Assembly: GCA_900104855.1 (NCBI GenBank) | Contig: FNSS01000001.1 | Span: 2,852,001 to 2,916,000 of the forward strand | Length of the DNA stretch: 64,000 bases | DNA from: Rhizobiales bacterium GAS188 | Lineage (GTDB): Bacteria; Pseudomonadota; Alphaproteobacteria; Rhizobiales; Beijerinckiaceae | Direction of reading: 5' to 3' | In this document: one piece after another, positions 54,784 through 64,000 of the stretch | Layout: every line of letters begins with the position of its first letter | Numbering within the stretch: the stretch's first letter is position 1 | The notes under the pieces: generated by a model | The model's input: the letters and a program-made list of their open reading frames with translations, nothing else | What the model was told of the DNA's origin: nothing | Databases searched by the model: none | Made by a program: the position numbers and the translations under genes

Positions 54784-55005
54784 ATGCCTAAGCAATTCTG
54801 GGTGATCGGCGGCGAATATCGCGATGCCGACTTCCACGACATGGACCCCTCGACCTCGTCCGTGCATGGCCCGTTCCGCGATTACGACGAGGCCAACTCG
54901 GTCTGGCGCGAGCGCTCCATGCAGACCCGCTCGCAGCACCATATGCGCTATGCGATCGTGGTGTCGGCGCCCAATCCGCGCAGCCAGATGAGTGCGTCGG
55001 GCTGA
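54784..55005 (+). CDS. DUF4170 small protein
   Basis: This 73-residue protein begins MPKQFWVIGGEYRDADFHDM and matches the DUF4170 pattern, common in alphaproteobacteria and often next to unrelated metabolic genes. It has a central FRDYDEANSVWRERSMQTRS. Function is unknown. The ATG at 54784 has GGAGG about eight bases upstream. It lies 41 bp after aceA and may be cotranscribed. Confidence 0.8.
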   Translation: MPKQFWVIGGEYRDADFHDMDPSTSSVHGPFRDYDEANSVWRERSMQTRSQHHMRYAIVVSAPNPRSQMSASG

Positions 55006-55025
55006 CGCGACAGGAGTGCGCGCTT

Positions 55026-55163
55026 ACCTTCTCCCGCTCTTTCGCGGGAGAAGGTGCCGAGGCGAAGCCGAGGCGGATGAGGGGCGCCGGTGAAGCGCTC
55101 CACCGTCCCTCATCCGCCCTCACTACGTTCGGGCACCTTCTCCCGCGGAAGAGCGGGAGAAGG
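55026..55163. repeat. Composite inverted repeat between DUF4170 and RND genes
   Basis: Hairpin 1 (55026-55055) has a 12-bp perfect stem ACCTTCTCCCGC/GCGGGAGAAGGT. Hairpin 2 (55136-55163) has an 11-bp stem CCTTCTCCCGC/GCGGGAGAAGG. The segments between them form a further imperfect inverted pair (for example GGCGGATGAGGG against CCCTCATCCGCC). It lies between convergent genes and is a mosaic intergenic repeat related to the hairpin at 11.7 kb. Confidence 0.7.
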
Positions 55164-55175
55164 AGAGGCGCCGGC

Positions 55176-58100
55176 TCACTCCGCCGCCACGGGCTCCGGC
55201 AGACCGTCCTCGTCGTCGCCCAAGGCATCCCGGCGCTTCGCGACCGATCCTTTGTTCAGCCATTGCGACAGCCGGTCGAGATAGAGATATACCACGGGCG
55301 TGGTGAACAAGGTCAGCGCCTGGCTCACCAGCAACCCGCCCACCATCGCATAGCCGAGGGGCTGGCGGATTTCGGCGCCGGTGCCCTGGCCGAGCATCAG
55401 GGGGACGCCGCCGAGCATCGCCGCCATGGTGGTCATCATGATGGGGCGGAAGCGCAGCAGCGCGGCGCGGCGGATGGCCTCGAGCGGCGGCAGGTGGTCA
55501 TCGCGCTCGGCGACGATCGCAAAATCGACCATCATGATGCCGTTCTTCTTGACGATGCCGATCAGCAAGATGACGCCGATCAGCGCGATCAGGCTGAAGT
55601 CGAAATGGAAGAGCATCAGCATCGCCAGCGCGCCGACGCCCGCCGAGGGCAGGGTCGAGAGGATGGTGAGCGGGTGGATGTAGCTCTCATAGAGGATGCC
55701 GAGGATCAGGTAGACGACGATCAGCGCCGCGAGGATCAGCATCGGCACCGTCGACAGCGAGTCCTGGAACGCCTGGGCATTGCCCTGGAATGTCGTGTTG
55801 ATGGTGGCCGGCACGTTCAATTGCGTCATGGCGCGATCGATGGCCGCGGTCGCCTGGCCGAGCGCTGCCCCCTGGGCGAGGTTGAAGCTGATGGTGATCG
55901 CCGGGAACTGGCCCTGATGGCTGATCGACAGAGGCTGGATCGGCACCGTCGTCCATTTGGCGAAGGCCGAGAGCGGCACCTGGCCGCCAGTCGTCGGTGA
56001 ACGCAGGAAGATCGTGTCGAGCGTGGTCGGGCTGCCCTGCAGCGAGGGCAGCACCTCCATGATCACGTAATAGCTCGAGAGCTGCGTGAAGATCTGGGCG
56101 ATCTGGCGCTGGCCGAAAGCGTCGTAAAGCGTGTCGTCGATGAGCTGCGGCGTCAGCCCGTAGCGCGAGGCCTGGTCGCGGTCGATCGTCAAGGTGAGCG
56201 TGTTGCCTTCGGTCTGCTGGTCGGTCGCGACGTCGCGCAGCTCGGGCAGGCCCTTGAGCGTGTCGAGGATCTTCGGCGCCCATTCGTTGAGCTGCGCGAT
56301 GTCGGCGCCTTGCAGCGTGTATTGGAACTGGGTGCGCGAGGGGCGTCCGCCGACCCGCACATCCTGGGCGGCCTGCAGGAACAGCTTCGCGCCTTCGACC
56401 TTGTCGAGCTGGCGTCTGAGGCGCGCGATGATCTGGTCGGCGCTGGCCTTGCGCTGGTCGCGCGGCTTCAAGGTGATGAACATGCGCCCGTTATTCGAGG
56501 CGTTGCCGGCGCCGCCGATGAACATCGCCAGATGGTCGACGTCGGGATCCTGCAACACCACCTGGCCCAGCGCCTCCTGGTGGCGGGCCATGTCGGCGGG
56601 GGAGACGTTCTGGGCCGCCTCCGAGATGCCGGTGATCAGGCCGATATCCTGCTGCGGAAAGAAGCCTTTCGGGATGATCACGAACAGGTAGCCCGAGAGC
56701 GCCACGGTGGCGAAGAACACGCAGAGCGTGATGAAGCGGAATTTGAGCACGAGATCGAGGCCGCGCTCATAGCCGCGCAGCAAGGCGTCGAAGGCGCGCT
56801 CGCTCAGCGCGTAGATGCGCCCGTGATGGGCTTCCTTGGGCGGCTTCAGGAAGCGCGAGGCCATCATCGGCGTCAAGGTCAGCGACACCGCGGCCGAGAC
56901 CACGATGGTCATCGCCAAGGTGACAGCGAATTCGCGGAACAGGCGCCCGATGATGCCGCCCATCAGGAGGAGCGGGATCAAGACCGCGATCAGCGAGATG
57001 CTGATCGAGCAGATGGTGAAGGCGATCTCGCGCGAGCCCTTGAGCGCCGCCGCGAACGGCTCCTCGCCCTCCTCGACATAGCGGGTGATGTTCTCGAGCA
57101 TCACGATGGCATCGTCGACCACGAAGCCGACCGCGATGGTGAGCGCCATCAGCGACAGGTTGTCGATGCTGTAGCCCGCAAACCACATCAGCGCGCAGGC
57201 GCCGAGAAGCGCGAGCGGCACCGTGACGCTCGGGATGATGGTCGCCCACAGGCTGCGCAGGAAGATGAAGATCACCATCACCACGAGCGCGATGGTGAGC
57301 AGCAGCGTGAACTGCACGTCCTTGACCGAGGCCCGGATGGTCTGGGTGCGGTCGCTCAAGGTGAAGATCTTGATCGCCGGCGGCATGGTCGCCTGCAGGC
57401 GGGGCAGCTGCTCCATGATCTTGTCGACGGTGTCGATGACATTAGCGCCGGGCTGCTTGAAGATGACCAGGATGAGCCCGCGCTTGCCGTCGGCCCAAGC
57501 GGCCTGCGTCGTGTCCTGCGGGCCGGTCACCGCCTGGCCGATATCGCGCACCCTGAGCGGCGCGCCGTTGCGGAAGGCGACGATGACGTCGTTCCAGTCC
57601 TTCGCCGCCGTCAGCTGGTCATTGGTGTAGATGGTGAAGGAGCGCGTCGGGCCCATGATGGTGCCCTTGGGATTGTCCACCGTCGTGACCGCGAGCGGCG
57701 TGCGCACATCCTCGAGCGACAATCCCTTGGCGACGAGCTTCGCGGGGTCGAGCTGGATGCGGATCGCCGGCTTCTGCTGACCGCCGATCGCGACCTGCGC
57801 GACGCCGGAGATCTGGCTGATCTGCTGGGCGAGCTTGGTCTCGACATTGTCGTCGACCTCGGTCAGCGGCAAGGTGTCGGAGGTGGCGCCGAGCAGCAGG
57901 ATCGGCGAATCGGCCGGGTTCACCTTGCGATAGGTCGGCGGGTTCGGCAGGTTCTTCGGCAGCTGCCCGCCCGCCGCATTGATCGCCGCCTGCACGTCGT
58001 TTGCGGCCGCATCGATACTGCGTTCGAGATCGAACTGGATGGTGATCGATGTCGAGCCGAGCGCGCTCGTCGAGGTCATCTGCGAGACGCCGGGGATCTG

Positions 58101-58340
58101 CGCGAACTGGGTCTCGAGCGGCTGGGCGACAGCGGACGCCATGGTGTCCGGGCTGGCGCCGGGCAAGCTCGCCGAGACCTGGATGGTCGGGAAGTCGACT
58201 TGCGGCAGCGGCGCCACGGGCAGCCTCGGATAGGCGACGAGGCCGACGAACAGCACCCCGATCATCAACAACGATGTTGCGATCGGATGCCGGACGAACG
58301 GCGCGGAGATGCCGCCGTCTTCCGAGGTGCCTCCTGCCAT
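55176..58340 (-). CDS. RND efflux inner-membrane transporter (MdtB/MdtC/AcrB-like)
   Basis: This 1054-residue protein has twelve membrane helices in two halves separated by large periplasmic loops. Motifs include FVRHPIATSLLMIGVLFVGL at the N-terminus and the proton-relay helix TIAVGFVVDDAIVMLENITR with adjacent aspartates. The sequence pattern is closer to MdtB/MdtC than AcrB (PLPQVDFPTIQVSASLPGAS). It exports hydrophobic or amphipathic compounds using proton force. It follows the membrane-fusion gene with a one-base gap. No outer-membrane TolC-like gene is adjacent. Confidence 0.95.
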   Translation of the reverse strand: MAGGTSEDGGISAPFVRHPIATSLLMIGVLFVGLVAYPRLPVAPLPQVDFPTIQVSASLPGASPDTMASAVAQPLETQFAQIPGVSQMTSTSALGSTSITIQFDLERSIDAAANDVQAAINAAGGQLPKNLPNPPTYRKVNPADSPILLLGATSDTLPLTEVDDNVETKLAQQISQISGVAQVAIGGQQKPAIRIQLDPAKLVAKGLSLEDVRTPLAVTTVDNPKGTIMGPTRSFTIYTNDQLTAAKDWNDVIVAFRNGAPLRVRDIGQAVTGPQDTTQAAWADGKRGLILVIFKQPGANVIDTVDKIMEQLPRLQATMPPAIKIFTLSDRTQTIRASVKDVQFTLLLTIALVVMVIFIFLRSLWATIIPSVTVPLALLGACALMWFAGYSIDNLSLMALTIAVGFVVDDAIVMLENITRYVEEGEEPFAAALKGSREIAFTICSISISLIAVLIPLLLMGGIIGRLFREFAVTLAMTIVVSAAVSLTLTPMMASRFLKPPKEAHHGRIYALSERAFDALLRGYERGLDLVLKFRFITLCVFFATVALSGYLFVIIPKGFFPQQDIGLITGISEAAQNVSPADMARHQEALGQVVLQDPDVDHLAMFIGGAGNASNNGRMFITLKPRDQRKASADQIIARLRRQLDKVEGAKLFLQAAQDVRVGGRPSRTQFQYTLQGADIAQLNEWAPKILDTLKGLPELRDVATDQQTEGNTLTLTIDRDQASRYGLTPQLIDDTLYDAFGQRQIAQIFTQLSSYYVIMEVLPSLQGSPTTLDTIFLRSPTTGGQVPLSAFAKWTTVPIQPLSISHQGQFPAITISFNLAQGAALGQATAAIDRAMTQLNVPATINTTFQGNAQAFQDSLSTVPMLILAALIVVYLILGILYESYIHPLTILSTLPSAGVGALAMLMLFHFDFSLIALIGVILLIGIVKKNGIMMVDFAIVAERDDHLPPLEAIRRAALLRFRPIMMTTMAAMLGGVPLMLGQGTGAEIRQPLGYAMVGGLLVSQALTLFTTPVVYLYLDRLSQWLNKGSVAKRRDALGDDEDGLPEPVAAE

Positions 58341-58341
58341 G

Positions 58342-59613
58342 TCAGGGCACCTTCACGGGCGCGCTCTGCGCCGTGCTTTGCGCCTCTTGAATCGGCGCAC
58401 CCGCAACCTGACCGTCCCTCGCCTGAACCAGCGCACCCGCCTGGAGCCGGTATTGCCCTGCGACCACCACCTTGTCGCCGGGCGAAAGGCCATCGAGGAC
58501 GATCGAGCGATCGGCGCCCTGGTCGCCGACCTTGATGGCGCGCACCGAGACTTTGTTGGCGTCATCGACGACGAAGGCGTAGAGCCCGTTGGGCCCGCGC
58601 TCGATGGCATCATTGGGAACGATGACGGCCTGCTTCACCGTGTCGATCAGCAGCCGCGTCCTGACCGAAAGGCCCGGCCACAATACATTGTCCTTGTTCT
58701 CGAAGGTCGCCTTCATGCGGATGGTGCCGCTCGCCTGGTCGACTGCGTTGTCGACGAGGGCGAGCCTGCCTTGCGACAGCGTCTTGGTGCCGTCCGAGCT
58801 CATCGCCGTGACTGGCACGGCGCCGTCCGCGAGCGCCTTGTTGATATCCGGTACTTGCTCCTCGGGGGCCGTGAACACCACGGAGATCGGCTGCAGCTTG
58901 ACGATCGACACGATGCCGGTGGTGTCGGAAGCGTGCACGATATTGCCGGGATCGACGAGGCGGAAGCCGGTCTTGCCGGTGAGGGGAGAACGGATGGTGG
59001 TGTAGCCGAGCTGCGTCTGGGCGTTGTCGATGACGGCCTGATCGCCCTTGATCTGGGCCGTCAGCTGATCGACCGTCGCTTGTTGCGTATCGAGCTGCTG
59101 GCGGGACGCGAAGTCTTGTCGCGCGAGGCTGTTATAGCGCTGCAGATTGAGCTGCGCGTCCTTGAGGGTTGCCTCATCCTGCGCCTTCTTGGCCTGCGCC
59201 TGCTCGAGGGCCGCCTGATAGGGGCGCGGATCGATCTGCACCAGCAGATCGCCCTCCTTGACCATCTGGCCCTGCTTGAAGCCGACCTTGAGCACCTCGC
59301 CGTCGACGCGGCTGCGCACCGTGACGGTGGTATAGGGCTGCACCGTCCCGAGCCCGGTCAGATAGACCGGAAAATCGGCCGAGGCGACCGAAGCGATGGT
59401 GACCGGAATTGGAGCCGGACCGGCCGCCGGGCGCGTGCTGCTCTGCTGCTCGACCGCCGCATCCGCGGCGCGGTTCGCGAGATAACGCCAGCCGACATAG
59501 CCGCAGGCCGCGCAGGTCAACAGCACGGCGATGCTCCGCCATGGGCCGCGACGACGTGTAGGGGGAGGTGGGGCCACCAGCTCGCTCCAATGCCTATTCT
59601 TCGGGCCCAGCAT
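58342..59613 (-). CDS. RND efflux periplasmic adaptor (MdtA-like)
   Basis: This 423-residue membrane-fusion protein has one N-terminal helix (SIAVLLTCAACGYVGWRYL), a split lipoyl domain (VTVRSRVDGEVLKVGFKQGQ and YTTIRSPLTGKTGFRLVDPG), a coiled-coil hairpin between them and a beta-barrel region with NVLWPGLSVRTRLLIDTV. It links the RND pump to an outer-membrane channel. The ATG at 59613 is preferred over in-frame upstream codons. The gene precedes the RND gene on the same strand and is divergent from glgP. Confidence 0.93.
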   Translation of the reverse strand: MLGPKNRHWSELVAPPPPTRRRGPWRSIAVLLTCAACGYVGWRYLANRAADAAVEQQSSTRPAAGPAPIPVTIASVASADFPVYLTGLGTVQPYTTVTVRSRVDGEVLKVGFKQGQMVKEGDLLVQIDPRPYQAALEQAQAKKAQDEATLKDAQLNLQRYNSLARQDFASRQQLDTQQATVDQLTAQIKGDQAVIDNAQTQLGYTTIRSPLTGKTGFRLVDPGNIVHASDTTGIVSIVKLQPISVVFTAPEEQVPDINKALADGAVPVTAMSSDGTKTLSQGRLALVDNAVDQASGTIRMKATFENKDNVLWPGLSVRTRLLIDTVKQAVIVPNDAIERGPNGLYAFVVDDANKVSVRAIKVGDQGADRSIVLDGLSPGDKVVVAGQYRLQAGALVQARDGQVAGAPIQEAQSTAQSAPVKVP

Positions 59614-59952
59614 TTTCCGGGCCAGTGATAAGGTGAGGTTGCAGCGCAATATAAGGCGGCCACACGGCCAAACCATTACGGGATCATTAAATTACGAAAA
59701 CGGCTGTCGACGGCAGGAGTTTTGCTTGTCCGAATGTCGGATACGCCCGGAACTGCGAGGGCCCAGGGAGCGTTAAGCCACGGGCACGTTCATGCGCAGG
59801 CATAGTGATGCACGGGCGCAGGCACATTGATGTACAGGCTCACACAGGCTCCTGGCGCCAGGCGCTCAAGCTTCTATGCTCAGGCTTCTATTCTGGGCTT
59901 GAACCGATGTGACAGCGCACGGGCGCGGGGCCCGTTCGGAGGAGGAATGCGT
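59614..59952. other. 339-bp divergent region between the RND adaptor and glgP
   Basis: No gene is supported. The open frame into glgP continues upstream to 59827, but the good ribosome site is at 59941-59946. The region should hold the promoters for both operons. It contains an imperfect 21-bp direct repeat (59796-59838). Confidence 0.55.
59796..59838. repeat. Imperfect 21-bp direct repeat upstream of glgP
   Basis: GCAGGCATAGTGATGCACGGG (59796-59816) and GCAGGCACATTGATGTACAGG (59818-59838) match at 17 of 21 positions with a 22-bp period. It lies in the divergent promoter region and could be an operator. Confidence 0.35.
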
Positions 59953-62493
<2,541 letters not shown>

Positions 62494-62622
62494 GTCGATA
62501 CATAGCTGATACGTGGATCGTGGGGCGCCCATCCAGGATGACGATCGTCACTGGCCCGCCGATTGTGGCGTGATATCATTTTCATATTGCACTTGGCCTG
62601 GCCTCCCTCAGGAAGGAGTCAA

Positions 62623-63630
62623 ATGGCGATCGACATCGGGAGACGGGAATTCATACTCGCGTTCGGCGGTGCTGCAGTTGTCTGGCCGCTCGCCGCACGC
62701 GCGCAGCAGTCCAACCGGATGCGGCGGATGGGCGTGCTTGTGGGATATGCCGAGAGCGACTCCGATGCGCAGGCTCACATCGCGGCGTTGCGCGAGACGC
62801 TCCAGAAACTGGGGTGGACGGCGGACCATAACATCCAGATCAACGAGAGGTGGGCTTCTGGGGATGTCGTCAAGATGCACGGTTACGCAGCGGAACTCGT
62901 GCGCCTCAATCCGGATGTCATTGTCGGCGTCTCCGTTTCCGCCATTGTGGCGCTCCTCCATGAAACCCGAACAATTCCGATTGTGTTCACGCGAGTATCC
63001 GATCCGATCGGAAGCGGCCTGATCGAGACCCTGTCCCACCCTAACGGAAACGCGACAGGCTTCACCAATTTTGAAGCCTCGATGGGAGGCAAGTGGCTCG
63101 AATTGCTAAAAGAGATCGCCCCGGGCGTCAGGCGCGCAGCCATCGTTTTCAATCCCGAGACTGCGGCACGCGGTGGATCCTTTTATCTCGGCTCGTTCGA
63201 GGCTGCGGCGGCGTCGTTTGCAGTAACGCCGCTCGAGGCTCCTGTGCACCAGGTGGGCGAGATCGAAAGCGCCCTCAATGCATTGGCGTCCGAGCCGAAC
63301 GGCGGCGTTGTCGTGATGCCGGACGCCTTCACGCCGGTTCATCGCGAGTTGATCGTCGCATTGACGGCGCGCTATCGGCTTCCTGCCGTCTACCCATTCC
63401 GATACTTCGCAACAATCGGTGGGTTGATGTCCTATGGTGTCATTCTGATGGAGCAATTTCCACGCGCAGCCGCCTATGTCGACCGCATCCTCAGGGGCGA
63501 GAAGCCCGCCGATTTGCCGGTCCAGCAGCCGACCAAATTCGAGCTCGTCATCAATCTCAAAACGGCTAAAGCGCTCGGCCTGACCGTCCCCGAGTCACTC
63601 CTGCAGCGCTCGGACGAACTGATCGAATAA
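62623..63630 (+). CDS. ABC transporter substrate-binding protein (TrpX/PF04392-like)
   Basis: This 335-residue protein has a Tat-like signal (GRREFILAFGGAAVVWPLAA) and then the ABC-sub-bind pattern (MRRMGVLVGYAESDSDAQAH, RTIPIVFTRVSDPIGSGLI, FPRAAAYVDRILRGEKPADL). Such proteins are abundant in Bradyrhizobium and relatives, often without permease genes nearby, and their ligands are mostly unknown. GGAAGGAG precedes the ATG at 62623. No permease or ATPase gene follows here; glgX does. GC content is visibly lower than that of glgP (62941-63000 has 32 G/C of 60; 61441-61500 has 43 of 60), suggesting acquisition. Confidence 0.85.
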   Translation: MAIDIGRREFILAFGGAAVVWPLAARAQQSNRMRRMGVLVGYAESDSDAQAHIAALRETLQKLGWTADHNIQINERWASGDVVKMHGYAAELVRLNPDVIVGVSVSAIVALLHETRTIPIVFTRVSDPIGSGLIETLSHPNGNATGFTNFEASMGGKWLELLKEIAPGVRRAAIVFNPETAARGGSFYLGSFEAAAASFAVTPLEAPVHQVGEIESALNALASEPNGGVVVMPDAFTPVHRELIVALTARYRLPAVYPFRYFATIGGLMSYGVILMEQFPRAAAYVDRILRGEKPADLPVQQPTKFELVINLKTAKALGLTVPESLLQRSDELIE

Positions 63631-63831
63631 GAGGCCGCTGCGTGTCGGCTTGGGGTCAACTGGCGTCATTGGGTTCTGGGCGACGAATGCCCGGAATGGG
63701 TCGATCGTGGCCATTCGAGCGGGAACGCGCCCCGCCTCGCAACCCAGTTTCGTCGAGCCGCGAATGGCCTTAGGGTGCCGAGATGAGCAAGCTTCGAGGG
63801 CGGCCGGCAGCGGCCCGTGCCGAATGACACC

Positions 63832-64000
63832 ATGACTGCCCTCACTACGACCGCGGGCTCTCCCGAGCCCTCCTCACCCGAACCCTTGGGCGTCACGCTG
63901 GTCGAGGGCGGCGTCAATGTCGCGGTGTTCGCGCGCCATGCGTCCCACATCATCTTTTGCCTGTTCGACGAGAAGGGCGAGCGCGAGACGGCGCGGCTCA
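63832..64000 (+). CDS. glgX: Glycogen debranching enzyme GlgX, 3' truncated by the window
   Basis: Fifty-six codons are visible. They begin with a Thr/Ser/Pro-rich leader and reach PLGVTLVEGGVNVAVFARHA, then HIIFCLFDEKGERETARL, which is the N-terminal CBM48-like domain of GlgX/isoamylase enzymes. With glgP it would complete glycogen breakdown. The start at 63832 is the only ATG fitting the frame. The remaining protein lies beyond base 64000, so the call rests on a short piece and on glgP nearby. Confidence 0.75.
   Translation, partial: MTALTTTAGSPEPSSPEPLGVTLVEGGVNVAVFARHASHIIFCLFDEKGERETARL

Noticed and set aside
56310-58535. Plus-strand open frame of about 740 codons opposite the RND genes
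   Set aside because: His/Arg/Asp-rich composition typical of antisense frames in high-GC DNA; the RND transporter on the minus strand is certain.

Overview
The window is high-GC DNA from an alphaproteobacterium, almost certainly of the order Hyphomicrobiales (Rhizobiales). The main evidence is the flagellar locus. It has flaF and flbT, an FtcR/Rem-type OmpR regulator placed directly before flgE-flgK-flgL-flaF-flbT-flgD-fliQ-flhA-fliR, a CheL-type rod-binding protein, two DUF1217 proteins, and motA next to fliM-fliN-fliG-flhB. A class I PHA synthase, an isocitrate lyase paired with an ScfR-type regulator, and a FeeM-like acyltransferase fit the same group. Genus cannot be fixed from the sequence alone. 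No rRNA, tRNA, insertion sequence, prophage or CRISPR array was seen.

Layout. 1-2 kb: end of an acoC-like E2 gene, then a lower-GC brnT-brnA toxin-antitoxin pair. 2.0-5.7 kb: a four-gene branched-chain amino-acid-type ABC transporter operon (livG-livF-livH-livM in transcription order) with no binding-protein gene beside it. 5.9-10.0 kb: a minus-strand operon ispH-thrB-rnhA-ispA followed by a DUF429 gene. 10.3-11.7 kb: a MATE exporter. 11.7-12.5 kb: a FeeM/LuxI-like N-acyltransferase with CtrA-like half sites upstream. 12.7-34.3 kb: the flagellar locus. One minus-strand unit runs from ftcR to small flagellar genes, a second holds two DUF1217 genes, flgF and fliI, and a divergent plus-strand unit holds motA-fliM-fliN-fliG-flhB and a conserved hypothetical gene.

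34.3-36.7 kb: accC, accB and aroQ. 36.8-45.5 kb: a DsbA-like thioredoxin-fold protein, an aminotransferase, a polysaccharide deacetylase, a GH25 lysozyme-like lipoprotein, a membrane/[2Fe-2S]/cyclase fusion, an FAH-family enzyme and a FadL-type porin. 45.7-48.2 kb: a PHA synthase with a long repeat-bearing basic N-terminus. 48.3-55.0 kb: a lipoprotein, an AlaC/DapL-like aminotransferase, a DUF2937 protein, a TPR-methyltransferase, an ScfR-type regulator divergent from aceA, and a DUF4170 protein. 55.2-59.6 kb: an RND efflux pump (membrane-fusion and inner-membrane subunits). 59.9-64 kb: glgP and the start of glgX, separated by a lower-GC ABC substrate-binding-protein gene.

How the parts fit. 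The flagellar units build the rod, hook, hook-filament junction, export gate and switch, with a candidate CtrA box in front of ftcR and a 15-bp tandem repeat in front of flgE as the likely regulatory chain. The carbon-storage genes (phaC, glgP/glgX), the glyoxylate-shunt gene aceA with its acyl-CoA-type regulator, the fatty-acid synthesis start (accB/accC) and the FadL porin point to acetate, fatty-acid and polymer metabolism. Intergenic spaces carry several dispersed palindromic repeat families.

The most promising items for novelty are the PHA synthase with a histone-H1-like, hexapeptide-repeat tail, the membrane-[2Fe-2S]-cyclase fusion with an altered purine-recognition position, and the FeeM-like synthase beside the flagellar locus.
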